Part shown: one piece after another, positions 56,324-64,000 of the stretch | How positions within the stretch are numbered: position 1 is the stretch's first letter | How the letters are laid out: each line of letters opens with the position of its first letter | DNA from: Phycisphaerales bacterium UBA2218 | GTDB lineage: Bacteria; Planctomycetota; Phycisphaerae; Sedimentisphaerales; Anaerobacaceae | Length of the DNA stretch: 64,000 bases | NCBI GenBank assembly: GCA_002327785.1 | Contig: DCUI01000107.1 | Span: 69,918 to 133,917, forward strand | Reading direction: 5' to 3' | Position numbers and translations under genes: made by a program | Notes under the pieces: model-generated | Told to the model about the DNA's origin: nothing | Seen by the model: the letters and a program-made list of their open reading frames with translations, nothing else | Database searches by the model: none

Positions 56324-57595
56324 ATGGATTGGTATCACTATATAGGCTGGGCGGCAGTCCTCGCCCAATTGTTCTTCGTGTACTACGCCGCCCGAAACTA
56401 CCAGTACGTCCGGGCCAAGTTCACCGAGAGAAAAGAGACGATCGGACGCCCTCGCGTGGCCCTGATTATTCCCTGCAAGGGCCTGGACGCCCACTTCCAG
56501 TCGAACATCCAATCGTTCCTCGATCAAGACTACGAGAACCACCGCTTGTTCTTTGTAGTTGGGGACGAATCTGATCCTGCGTTCCGGGAGCTGCACGCAC
56601 TGAGGGACAAGTTCGGCAAGGGCTCGCGTCTCCGGGATATCCGGATCCTGGTCGCCGGCTCCTCCCGAGCCTCCAGCCAGAAGATTTTCAACCTGCTGTA
56701 CGCCTACCAACAGGTTCCCGAGGACACGCAAGTCCTGGCGTTCGCCGATTCCGACGTCTGTGTCCAACGCGACTGGCTCGGTCGGCTCGTACGACCGCTG
56801 CGACGAGCGAAGTGCGGGGCAGCCACCGGATACCGCTGGTTTGTGCCCATCCGCAACAATCTTGCCACCTTGGCTTTGTCGGCGATCAACGGGGCCGTGG
56901 CCCAATCGCTCGGGAACTCCCCCTTCAATCATACCTGGGGCGGCTCGATGGCCGTCCGGATAGACGATTTCCGGCGGTTGGGCATCCCGGAGATCTGGTC
57001 GAACACACTGAGCGATGACCTGTCTCTGAGCCAGGCGGTGAAACGAGCGGGCATGAAGGTCACTTTTGTTCCGGAGTGCCTGGTCGCATCCTTCGAATCG
57101 ACGACCTGGCTGAAACTCTTCGAGTTCGGCCGTCGGCAATTCCTCATCACGCGGGTCTATGCTCCCTGCACCTGGTGGCTCGGCATGCTCAGCAGCCTCG
57201 GCTCGGTCGCGGGCCTCTGGGGCACAGTCGCCATGGCAATCCATGCCGCCCAGGTCCATGCGGGCCATATCTTTCTTGTGGCTGCTATTCCCTGCCTGTT
57301 TCTGGCCGGCCAGCTCGCTCGGGCGGTGCTCCGACAGTTGATTGCCGGCCAAATCCTCACGGCGCACCTTCCCCGATTGTTGCCTGCCGCTCTCGCCGAC
57401 ATTCTCGGCTGCTGGCTCTGGTCGATCGTGCTCCTCGTCTCACTTCTGTCTTCCGCATTCGGCCGGACTATCCGCTGGAGGGGTATCCGTTACAGGCTCA
57501 TCAGCCCTACCCGGACCCTGATTCTGGACAGCCCCGGCCCCTCCCCAGACGGGCATCAGACAGGACCTGGAAACAGGCCATCACGTGCGACCTAA
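56324..57595 (+). CDS. GT2/GT21 ceramide-glucosyltransferase-like protein
   Basis: A 423-residue membrane glycosyltransferase. An N-terminal membrane segment (HYIGWAAVLAQLFFVYYAA) is followed by a GT-A domain: VALIIPCKGLD, VLAFADSDVCVQRDWL (the D-x-D region), SNTLSDDLSLSQAVKRAG and EFGRRQFLITRVY, which resembles the (Q/R)xxRW region of GT21 ceramide glucosyltransferases. Three more hydrophobic segments follow at about 280-380. The acceptor may be a lipid. The 126 bp upstream contain GGGGGGACCCC twice. It is unlinked to the main glycan run. Confidence 0.8.
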   Translation: MDWYHYIGWAAVLAQLFFVYYAARNYQYVRAKFTERKETIGRPRVALIIPCKGLDAHFQSNIQSFLDQDYENHRLFFVVGDESDPAFRELHALRDKFGKGSRLRDIRILVAGSSRASSQKIFNLLYAYQQVPEDTQVLAFADSDVCVQRDWLGRLVRPLRRAKCGAATGYRWFVPIRNNLATLALSAINGAVAQSLGNSPFNHTWGGSMAVRIDDFRRLGIPEIWSNTLSDDLSLSQAVKRAGMKVTFVPECLVASFESTTWLKLFEFGRRQFLITRVYAPCTWWLGMLSSLGSVAGLWGTVAMAIHAAQVHAGHIFLVAAIPCLFLAGQLARAVLRQLIAGQILTAHLPRLLPAALADILGCWLWSIVLLVSLLSSAFGRTIRWRGIRYRLISPTRTLILDSPGPSPDGHQTGPGNRPSRAT

Positions 57596-57651
57596 ACCCT
57601 TGCTTAGACTGAACATCGGATCGATGCGAACAAGATAACGTAGGATTTATA

Positions 57652-57678
57652 GGAACGGTCCGGCTCTTTGTACGTCTA
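57652..57678 (+). promoter_or_regulatory. Candidate ECF-type promoter of the kinase/sigma module
   Basis: GGAAC at 57652-57656, 16 bp, then CGTCTA at 57673-57678. This matches the general ECF sigma pattern (GGAAC, about 16-17 bp, CGTC). A TATAAT at 57677-57682 overlaps but has no matching -35. It lies about 115 bp before the kinase start. A related site (CTAAC, 17 bp, CGTCTA) precedes the second ECF operon. Confidence 0.45.
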
Positions 57679-57790
57679 TAATGAACAAGGGCAAAGACAT
57701 CGTGCGGAATCCGGGCGGGTAACCCGGGGATAGACAAGCGGTAGCGATCACCCGGCCGGTTCTGGGTGCGTTGATGGGAGTTTGCAGGTT

Positions 57791-60700
57791 GTGAAGGATT
57801 GCCTGTCACAGGGAGATATCAGGCTATTCATCGAAGGGAGTGCCTCTGCAGAGCAAGTGGGGGCCTGGAAGCAACACCTGCGGGTCTGCGATCGATGTGC
57901 GACAGCGGCGGTTCGGCTGCGCGCCGGATTGGAGTCGGCGCGAGCGCCGGCACTCGCCCTCCCTCCCCAAGCCGGCGCCGCCAAGGCCGACCCTCCCGCC
58001 ATCGCCCTGGAGCCGAATCTCCAAATCGGCGATTTCCGGATCGAGCGAAGACTTGGCACGGGCGGCATGGGCGTCGTCTATCAGGCCGTGCAGCTTTCCC
58101 TGAACCGCCGCGTGGCCCTCAAGGTGCTCCCTTTCGGGCGGACTGAGGGTTCTGCAGCCGTCCAGCGGTTTCGACGGGAGGCCAGGGCCGCCGCCGGACT
58201 ATGCCACCCGGGTATCGTGACAATTTTTGCCGACGGGGCCGAACGGGACGTCTGCTACTTCGCCATGGAGATGATCGACGGTCGCAATCTCGACCGGGTG
58301 ATTGCGGATCTCCGTCGGGCAAAGGCATCACAGACCGTATCGGTCGGACCGCCTGCGGCGGAAGAGACCGATCCCTGGTCCGATGCCGACGATGCGTTGA
58401 CGTGCCGCTACGTGCTGCAAAAATGTAGATCGGATCGAGAGTACTTCAACGCGGTGGCCGGCCTGATCAGCCAGGCCGCCGAGGCCCTGCACTACGCCCA
58501 CGGCCACGGGATCATCCATCGCGACGTCAAACCGTCGAATCTCATGCTCTCGCGCGACGGCCGGCTGATCCTGCTGGATTTCGGGATCGCACGAGTCTGC
58601 GAGGAACACGGGATGACCGTCACCGCGTCCTTCGTCGGCACGCCGCGATATATGAGTCCCGAACAGATCGCCGGCGGACGAGGCAGACCCGACCACCGCT
58701 GCGATATCTATTCGCTTGGCGCGACGCTCTACGAGCTGCTCACGCTGGAGCCCCTGATGAACGGGGACACCCAGCAACGCGTCGTCAGCCAGATTCTCAG
58801 CGAGAACGTGCGTCGCCCCCGGCAGGTCAATCATCGCATTCCCGTCGATCTGGACACAATCTGCTCCAAAGCAATCGAGAAAAATCCAGGCCGGCGATAC
58901 CAGAGCGCAGCCGAAATGGCCGAGGACCTGCGACGGTACCTGCGTGGCCGCGTGATCCGGGCCCGGCGCCCCGGACTGGTGAATCGGCTTGGCAAGCTGA
59001 TCCGCCGGCACAAGGCAGTCGCGGCACTGCTGTGCCTGGTCCTCGCAGCCAGCACGGCGGCAGGCGCCATCGGCTGGAAACATTACTCGACGCGGTGGGC
59101 CCAGCAGTACGCCATGGCCGAGATCGATGACCTCATCGAACAGAAGGAATACTACGCCGCCCTGCAGTTGGCCGAGCGGGCCGAACGCTATATCCCCGAC
59201 GACCCGTTGCTGATCGACCGATGGCCTCGTCTGTCGCGCGAGCATTCCGCGATCACGACTCCGCCCGGGGCCAGGATCTACCTCCGCGAATACTTCCGTA
59301 CGGCGGGCGGCTGGAAATACCTCGGCCGGACCCCGCTCCGCCACATCCGAGTCCCGTTCGGAACCTATCGATGGAAGGCCGTCAGGCCAGGGTTCGTGAG
59401 CGTCGAGACCGTACAATCGAACGACCTGCCCTCGCCCCACGTGGATCCGGCCGGCCTGCCTTCCAAGCAAGTGAGTTTTACCCTCCACCAGGCAGGCAGT
59501 TGCCCCCGCGACATGGTCTGGATCCCCCCGTCGAATCTCGACCAGAAGAACATGTACCACGGCGAACGGCTGATTCTCCTGGCCCCGGCCTATTTCATAG
59601 ACAAGCACGAGGTGACCAACCGCCAGTATCAGGAATTCATGGACGCGGGCGGGTATGAAAAACAGGAGTTCTGGCAGGAGGAATTCTCACGGGATGGCAA
59701 AGCCCTTCCTTGGACGCAGGCTGTGGAGGGGTTCCGCGACCAGACCGGACGTTTCGGCCCCGCCCAATGGAAAGACGGTTCGTATGCCCGAGGGCAGGAC
59801 GACTACCCCGTCGGCGGGATCAGTTGGTACGAGGCTATGGCCTACGCCCGATTCCGGGGCAAGGATCTGCCGACGATCTTTCACTGGGCCCTGGCGGCCC
59901 GCGCGGACGACAATCCGTCCAACATCACCAACATGAGCAATTTCGGGGAGGGCCCCGCCCCCGTGGGGACATTCCCGGGCATGGGCAGGTTCGGCCTCTG
60001 CGACGCGGCAGGGAACATGCGGGAATGGTGCAGCAACGCGCTCGAAGGAATGGACGACGCCCGGTGCATCCTCGGCAGTGCGTGGACCGACCATGCCTAC
60101 AGCTTCTCCGCCGGCGGAGGGGCCCGGTCGCCCTGGGACCGGGATCAAGGCAACGGTCTGCGGTGCGTCACGTACATCGGCGGCAGGGAAAGCGTTCCAC
60201 AGGCCGCATTCGCACCCGTCGAGCACAAGCACAGGGACCTGTCGCACTTCACGCCGGTCTCCGATGAGGTCTTCGCGTCATACATCGATACGTGGTACCG
60301 CTACGATCCAACGGAGCTGAATCCAAGAGTCGAAAACGCCGACGAGGACATGGATTACTGCCGGAGGGAGCGAATCTCGTTCGATGCCGCATACCCAAGC
60401 GAGCGAGTCATTGCCTACTTGTACCTGCCGAGGACGGCCGAACCGCCCTACCAGACGGTCATTTGGTTCCCCGGCGGCGAGGCTCGGGACAGCTCATGGA
60501 CCGAACAAGCCCACAAGCACGAGATGACCACGATCATCCGCAGCGGCCGGGCACTGATCGTACCCCTCTACAAGGGCACTTATGAGCGGCGTCTCGAACG
60601 AATCCTTCCACCCGACGGAATCCAGAGCAGGAACCTGTACGTCCACGAATCACAAGACATGCGAAGAGCAATCGACTATCTGCACACCCGCGACGACATC

Positions 60701-61096
60701 GACACCGCGAAGCTGGCCTACGTCGGGCTGAGTTGGGGCGCGCAAATGGGCTCAGTGATGGTTGCGACCGAGAGTCGGCTCAAGACCGGCATCTTCCTGC
60801 TCGGGGGCATCTGTGCCTGCAAGAGGCATCCCGCGTCCGACCCGGCCAACTTCGCCCCCCGCGTCACGATCCCGATCCTCATGCTCAATGGCCGGGAGGA
60901 CTCGATCTTCCCGCTCGAAACCGCGCAGAAGCCGTTGTTCGACCTCCTGGGCACGCCCCCCGGAGACAAACAGCACATCCTCTTCCCCGGCGAGCACAGC
61001 ATCGCGTGGGAGTGCCGCGAGCAATATCACAAGGCCATCGTCGATTGGCTGGACCAGTACCTGGGCAAGGTCGAGACGACCGGCAACGTGCAGTAA
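57791..61096 (+). CDS. Ser/Thr kinase fused to SUMF1-like and alpha/beta-hydrolase domains
   Basis: A 1101-residue fusion from GTG 57791 (TTG 57782 is possible). Residues about 4-45 form a zf-HC2-like motif (HLRVCDRCA). The kinase follows at 80-390: LGTGGMGVVYQA, VALKV with the Lys, IIHRDVKPSNLML, LLDFGIAR and TPRYMSPEQ; all catalytic residues are present, with an unusual ~55-residue insert before the catalytic loop. A membrane segment is at about 410-432, so later domains are probably outside. A PEGA-like domain leads to a SUMF1-like domain (DKHEVTNRQYQEFMDAGGY, GLCDAAGNMREWCSN) and a hydrolase with GLSWGAQ as nucleophile elbow. The SUMF1 part lacks the second catalytic Cys of true FGE. It is followed 96 bp later by an ECF sigma. 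Confidence 0.92.
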   Translation: MKDCLSQGDIRLFIEGSASAEQVGAWKQHLRVCDRCATAAVRLRAGLESARAPALALPPQAGAAKADPPAIALEPNLQIGDFRIERRLGTGGMGVVYQAVQLSLNRRVALKVLPFGRTEGSAAVQRFRREARAAAGLCHPGIVTIFADGAERDVCYFAMEMIDGRNLDRVIADLRRAKASQTVSVGPPAAEETDPWSDADDALTCRYVLQKCRSDREYFNAVAGLISQAAEALHYAHGHGIIHRDVKPSNLMLSRDGRLILLDFGIARVCEEHGMTVTASFVGTPRYMSPEQIAGGRGRPDHRCDIYSLGATLYELLTLEPLMNGDTQQRVVSQILSENVRRPRQVNHRIPVDLDTICSKAIEKNPGRRYQSAAEMAEDLRRYLRGRVIRARRPGLVNRLGKLIRRHKAVAALLCLVLAASTAAGAIGWKHYSTRWAQQYAMAEIDDLIEQKEYYAALQLAERAERYIPDDPLLIDRWPRLSREHSAITTPPGARIYLREYFRTAGGWKYLGRTPLRHIRVPFGTYRWKAVRPGFVSVETVQSNDLPSPHVDPAGLPSKQVSFTLHQAGSCPRDMVWIPPSNLDQKNMYHGERLILLAPAYFIDKHEVTNRQYQEFMDAGGYEKQEFWQEEFSRDGKALPWTQAVEGFRDQTGRFGPAQWKDGSYARGQDDYPVGGISWYEAMAYARFRGKDLPTIFHWALAARADDNPSNITNMSNFGEGPAPVGTFPGMGRFGLCDAAGNMREWCSNALEGMDDARCILGSAWTDHAYSFSAGGGARSPWDRDQGNGLRCVTYIGGRESVPQAAFAPVEHKHRDLSHFTPVSDEVFASYIDTWYRYDPTELNPRVENADEDMDYCRRERISFDAAYPSERVIAYLYLPRTAEPPYQTVIWFPGGEARDSSWTEQAHKHEMTTIIRSGRALIVPLYKGTYERRLERILPPDGIQSRNLYVHESQDMRRAIDYLHTRDDIDTAKLAYVGLSWGAQMGSVMVATESRLKTGIFLLGGICACKRHPASDPANFAPRVTIPILMLNGREDSIFPLETAQKPLFDLLGTPPGDKQHILFPGEHSIAWECREQYHKAIVDWLDQYLGKVETTGNVQ

Positions 61097-61192
61097 ACGC
61101 CGGGCAATTGGGAGTCGCAGAAACCGATGGAACATGGTATCATATGGTTGCGGCGGCGCGCGTGATGGTTGGTAGTGAATTGTTCCTGATCC

Positions 61193-62095
61193 ATGTCCAT
61201 AGGTGAAACAGATCGATCCCTGCTGGAGGCCATTCGGCGTGGCGACGCGGAGGCGTGGACCCGGCTCGTCGAGGAGTACCAGGGCCGCATGCTGCGGTTC
61301 ACCCTGACGCGTGTTCCGCAAAGCGCCGATGCCGAGGACATCGTTCAGGACACCTTCACCTCCTTCATCAAGGCGGTCCATTCCCTGCGGATCGAGACGA
61401 GCATCGAGACGTATCTGTTCGGCATCTTGCACAACGCAATCGTCAACCGCCTGCGAACACGTTGGGCCCGGACCGTGTGCCTGATCCAGGACGTCTACTG
61501 CAACAATGAGAACGACCTGCCCGCCGATGCGCTCGCACACGTCGCTTCAGCCGGCCCGAGCGTGAGCTGGTGCGTCAGCCACGAGGAACAGCATCAACTG
61601 CAACGGCAGGTCCTGGCCGAGGCATTGCAGCGATTCGTCAGGGACCTCCAGGATTCCGGCAGACTCCGGGACTTGAAAATCGCGGAATTGGTGTTCTATT
61701 GCCAGCTCGCAGGCAAAGAGGCCGCCAGGCTGCTCGACATGGATGAAGGGCTGGTCCGGGTCGTGAAGCACCGCTGCCTCAAGTCCATCCGCCAGGCCGT
61801 GGCCGCGAGTGAAACCATCCAGGACCTGTCCGTCTCCTTTTCCGAGGACGTGCTGACCGAGGTCTGGGAATCGGAGCGCCTGAGCTGCCCGAAACGCAGC
61901 ACGCTCGGGGCCTTCCTGCTGGAGAGCCTCTCGCCCGAGTGGTTCGACTATGTGGACTTTCACCTCACGACGATGGGTTGCCACTTCTGCCGGGCCAGCT
62001 TCAAGGACCTCCAGGAGCAGCGGACCAACGAGCAACACACGCAATTCCGAGATCGCGTCCTGAACTCGACAATCGGCTTCCTCTCGGACGTTTAG
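61193..62095 (+). CDS. ECF sigma factor with C-terminal zinc-finger-like extension
   Basis: A 300-residue sigma factor. Region 2 is at about 7-90 (AEDIVQDTFTSFIKAVHSLR, YLFGILHNAIVNRLR). Region 4 is at about 140-205 (AGKEAARLLDMDEGLVRVVKHRCLKSI). A C-terminal extension of about 80 residues holds CPKRSTLGAFLLESL and FHLTTMGCHFCRASFKDL, an HC2-like ligand set resembling the N-terminus of the kinase next door. ECF factors linked to Ser/Thr kinases are known in planctomycetes, where the kinase replaces an anti-sigma factor. Phosphorylation of this sigma by the upstream kinase is inference. Confidence 0.88.
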   Translation: MSIGETDRSLLEAIRRGDAEAWTRLVEEYQGRMLRFTLTRVPQSADAEDIVQDTFTSFIKAVHSLRIETSIETYLFGILHNAIVNRLRTRWARTVCLIQDVYCNNENDLPADALAHVASAGPSVSWCVSHEEQHQLQRQVLAEALQRFVRDLQDSGRLRDLKIAELVFYCQLAGKEAARLLDMDEGLVRVVKHRCLKSIRQAVAASETIQDLSVSFSEDVLTEVWESERLSCPKRSTLGAFLLESLSPEWFDYVDFHLTTMGCHFCRASFKDLQEQRTNEQHTQFRDRVLNSTIGFLSDV

Positions 62096-62105
62096 AGCCC
62101 TGCAT

Positions 62106-62933
62106 TCACTGGGGCTTCGACAGGTCCAGCAGCAGCACGACCTGGAACTTTCCGCCCCCTTGCGCGAAAACCTCCCCGCGTACGCGAACGTCGGCACCCA
62201 GTTCCCGCTGAGCATACGCGGCCAAACCATCGCTGAACGCACGAACTCGCGCCAGTTGACTGAGGGACTCGCCTGTGACTTCAAACCCCCTGCCCCGGAG
62301 ACTGCCCGCCCCGCCTGCTGTCGGGCTTGCGGAGGAGGTCACCTTCATCGAGACATTGTCGAACCAGATCTTCCCCGACTGGCCCAGCCCACAGCGCAGA
62401 ATCATGGCATCCGTGCCCAGGGGCACGGCAAACTCAAAGGAGACTCGCCTCCAATCCCCTGTCCCGCCGATTGGCCCGACGCTCTGGGAAGTCGCTCCCC
62501 CGATGAGCCGCTGAGCTTCGTCCCAGCATTGCACCATGATGAAACCCGTATCCGGGGGAACGTTGTGGGTCTTCACATCGGCGGTCACCCGAACGGTTGC
62601 CCCGATGGGGATGGCGTTCACCCGCTGGGCCCAATTGTTGGCCAGCTTGATCTTTACACCCGCTTGTTCGATGAAGGCCACCTTCCCCCGCTGCGGAATC
62701 TCCTCGACTCCGGCACGCAGACCATCGGTTTGCGCAGGGGACACAGCGCCGAACCAGCCGGTCGGCGTCTGCTCCTTCACGAGACCGTCGAAATCGCCAT
62801 TCACAAGGAGTTCAAGCCCGGCGACTCGGTCTTGCGTGGCATCCGGCTGCTCCCCTGCCGCCAGGAGGACGCCGAATACCCCCACGACAACCGCCAGAAC
62901 AAATGTCACCGCTCTACGTTTCTCCGTTCTCAT
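62106..62933 (-). CDS. Secreted protein of unknown function, beta-sandwich-like
   Basis: A 275-residue exported protein from ATG 62933, with AGGAGA seven bases upstream. The signal is MRTEKRRAVTFVLAVVVGVF. Residues about 40-205 have the look of a carbohydrate-binding beta-sandwich (LELLVNGDFDGLV, PTGWFGAV, WFDNVSMKV at the end of the fold). The last ~65 residues form a different domain. No catalytic motif is seen. It is the third gene of the ECF sigma operon and so may be the system's effector or sensor. It converges with the kinase module, 10 bp from the end of its sigma gene. Confidence 0.7.
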   Translation of the reverse strand: MRTEKRRAVTFVLAVVVGVFGVLLAAGEQPDATQDRVAGLELLVNGDFDGLVKEQTPTGWFGAVSPAQTDGLRAGVEEIPQRGKVAFIEQAGVKIKLANNWAQRVNAIPIGATVRVTADVKTHNVPPDTGFIMVQCWDEAQRLIGGATSQSVGPIGGTGDWRRVSFEFAVPLGTDAMILRCGLGQSGKIWFDNVSMKVTSSASPTAGGAGSLRGRGFEVTGESLSQLARVRAFSDGLAAYAQRELGADVRVRGEVFAQGGGKFQVVLLLDLSKPQ

Positions 62934-62982
62934 GTCTGTTCTCCTCAACTGGGTTGCCATTCGTTTCTTCTTCGGGGCGCGG

Positions 62983-63366
62983 CTATTGATCCCACAGAGA
63001 GTGCGGCGCCAGCATCGGGTCGTTGGAGACCACCAGTCGCGCAGGTCCGGTCAAGAAAATCGTCATCGGATCGGTGGATGCCAGGAGGCGATCACTTTTG
63101 ACAGATTCATCCACAGCCGCAGTCTCAACCGGTCCGGCCGCATCGCGACGCCTGACATCCAGGAGACTCATACCTATGTATCCCAGAGCCAGCATGAAGA
63201 CAGCCGCCGCGGCGATCCTGAGCGGAATCCTCCTCCCTGCGTTCTGAGTCCCGCTGTCGGCCAGACGATCCATGACCGCCCGGCGCGGCCGATCCCGGTC
63301 GAAGCCCGCGAGCTGCCGCTCCGTGTTTCGCCGTAACAACCCTTCGATGTCATCCGTTTCACTCAT
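62983..63366 (-). CDS. Single-TM protein, candidate anti-sigma factor
   Basis: A 127-residue protein whose ATG overlaps the end of the ECF sigma gene by eight bases. Residues 1-45 are charged and probably cytoplasmic; a membrane segment is at about 49-68 (IAAAAVFMLALGYIGMSLL), and the C-terminal ~55 residues would be outside. Position and topology fit an anti-sigma factor, but no zinc-binding H-x3-C-x2-C motif is present, so the fold is unrecognised. Translational coupling to the sigma gene is likely. Confidence 0.65.
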   Translation of the reverse strand: MSETDDIEGLLRRNTERQLAGFDRDRPRRAVMDRLADSGTQNAGRRIPLRIAAAAVFMLALGYIGMSLLDVRRRDAAGPVETAAVDESVKSDRLLASTDPMTIFLTGPARLVVSNDPMLAPHSLWDQ

Positions 63367-63928
63367 CGATGTACTCTCTCAAGAAGACCCGTAACTTCTG
63401 CCGGGCCCGATGAACGTGCCACCGCGCCGCCCCGGCGGAACACCCCATGATCCGGGCAACTTCGTTGTGAGGCAGGTCCTCGATCCCGAACAGGGTGATC
63501 GCCTTCGCCTCATTCCCCGTGAGGTGGAGGATGGCCCGTTCGACTGCCGCCTGCAAATCCCTGGCGTCTTCTCTCTCGTCCGGCTCGTTCGGTCTTCTCC
63601 TGACACGGGCCGACGCGAAGAGCTTCCTCATCGCGACCCGTCGGCGCAGGCTCCTGTGTCGGCTGACGGCCTCATTGGCAACGATCCGAAGAAGCCAGAA
63701 TCGGAAGCTCTCCGCGACGGTCAGCCTCCCGATCTGCGTGTAGCCTTTGATAAAAGCCTCCTGCACGACCTCCGCTGCGTCGTGCACGTTCCCCAGGATA
63801 CCAAAGGCGACGCGCATCGCCTGGTCCTGATGCAGTTGCACCAGCCGGTCGAACGCAACCTTGTCGCCCGCCTGAGTAGCACGCACCAGGCAAGCGACCT
63901 CTTCTTGCCCCTGGCAGATATCAGTCAT
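63359..63928 (-). CDS. ECF-type RNA polymerase sigma factor
   Basis: A 189-residue group 4 sigma factor. Region 2 is at about 12-90 (GDKVAFDRLVQLHQDQAMRVAFGIL, DAAEVVQEAFIKGYTQIGRL, FRFWLLRIVANEAVSRHRSL). Region 4 is at about 120-180 (LTGNEAKAITLFGIEDLPHNEVARIMGCSAGAARWHVHRARQKLR), with a complete helix-turn-helix. It heads a three-gene operon with a single-TM protein and a secreted protein. The end of the window lies 72 bp upstream. Confidence 0.95.
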   Translation of the reverse strand: MTDICQGQEEVACLVRATQAGDKVAFDRLVQLHQDQAMRVAFGILGNVHDAAEVVQEAFIKGYTQIGRLTVAESFRFWLLRIVANEAVSRHRSLRRRVAMRKLFASARVRRRPNEPDEREDARDLQAAVERAILHLTGNEAKAITLFGIEDLPHNEVARIMGCSAGAARWHVHRARQKLRVFLREYIDE

Positions 63929-63949
63929 TCAGCCGCCCTTTTACCTCAA

Positions 63950-63977
63950 TAGACGCAACGACGGCACGGGATGTTAG
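63950..63977 (-). promoter_or_regulatory. Candidate ECF-type promoter of the second sigma operon
   Basis: On the minus strand: CTAAC at 63977-63973, 17 bp, CGTCTA at 63955-63950, about 22 bp before the sigma start at 63928. The -10 is identical to that proposed at 57673 and the -35 shares AAC. Autoregulation is the usual reason for such a site. Confidence 0.4.
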
Positions 63978-64000
63978 GCAGTGTCAGACAATAACTGAAC

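Noticed and set aside
57677..57682. TATAAT as a sigma70 -10 element before the kinase gene
   Set aside because: No -35 hexamer at 16-18 bp; the overlapping ECF-type pattern explains the region better.
61097..61192. GGAAC in the kinase-sigma gap as another ECF promoter
   Set aside because: No CGTC-type -10 at the right distance.

Overview
The window is high-GC, densely coded DNA from a bacterium that I infer to be a planctomycete (Planctomycetota, perhaps near Phycisphaerae). The grounds are indirect: a Ser/Thr kinase fused to SUMF1-like and hydrolase domains beside an ECF sigma factor, many secreted carbohydrate-active enzymes with Tat or Sec signals, a Tat-exported sulfatase, and no SusC/SusD pair. 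No rRNA, tRNA, CRISPR array, integrase or transposase was recognised.

Layout. 1-4121: a small unknown protein, then the translation cluster rpsB-tsf-pyrH-frr behind a sigma70-like promoter. 4401-8794: an AsmA/TamB-like envelope protein overlapping a YihY/BrkB membrane protein. 9007-19830 (minus strand): an eleven-gene run with many overlaps (two GT2/GT39-type membrane glycosyltransferases, three GT4 enzymes, three methyltransferases, a flippase-like protein, YjbQ and a LysE-type exporter), probably for a surface glycan, with a promoter candidate at 19866-19894. 20020-23048: a secreted DUF4832-type protein, a cobalamin adenosyltransferase and IspD. 23100-29631: a trp operon trpEGDFBA without trpC, preceded by a complete ribosome-mediated attenuator: promoter, 19-codon leader peptide with tandem Trp codons, competing stems and an intrinsic terminator. 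This is the most informative signal in the window.

29795-56000: secreted and catabolic genes: a redoxin, a DUF2961/GH172 protein overlapping a six-hairpin-like protein, GH116, a nitroreductase, an MBL-fold enzyme, a sulfatase, a sugar isomerase/epimerase-like TIM barrel, an M81/MlrC-like metallopeptidase, a PAP2 phosphatase, GH78 alpha-L-rhamnosidase, a DUF3472 protein, a propeller-transglutaminase, a polyferredoxin and an FAD oxidoreductase. Several small or unknown proteins are interspersed. 56324-63928: a ceramide-glucosyltransferase-like GT2, then two convergent ECF sigma modules. The first is kinase-SUMF1-hydrolase plus an ECF sigma with a zinc-finger-like tail. The second is ECF sigma, a single-TM protein and a secreted protein. 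Both have a similar candidate ECF promoter upstream.

Two intergenic repeat families stand out: three copies of a ~100-bp element with imperfect inverted arms just after stop codons (8827, 21505, 24985), and two inverted arrays of a GATTNNN heptamer (3466-3533 and 27472-27552). Starts were moved from the longest ORF where a Shine-Dalgarno, signal peptide or stop-start overlap favoured another codon. Functional calls rest on motifs and remembered families; no database search was possible.
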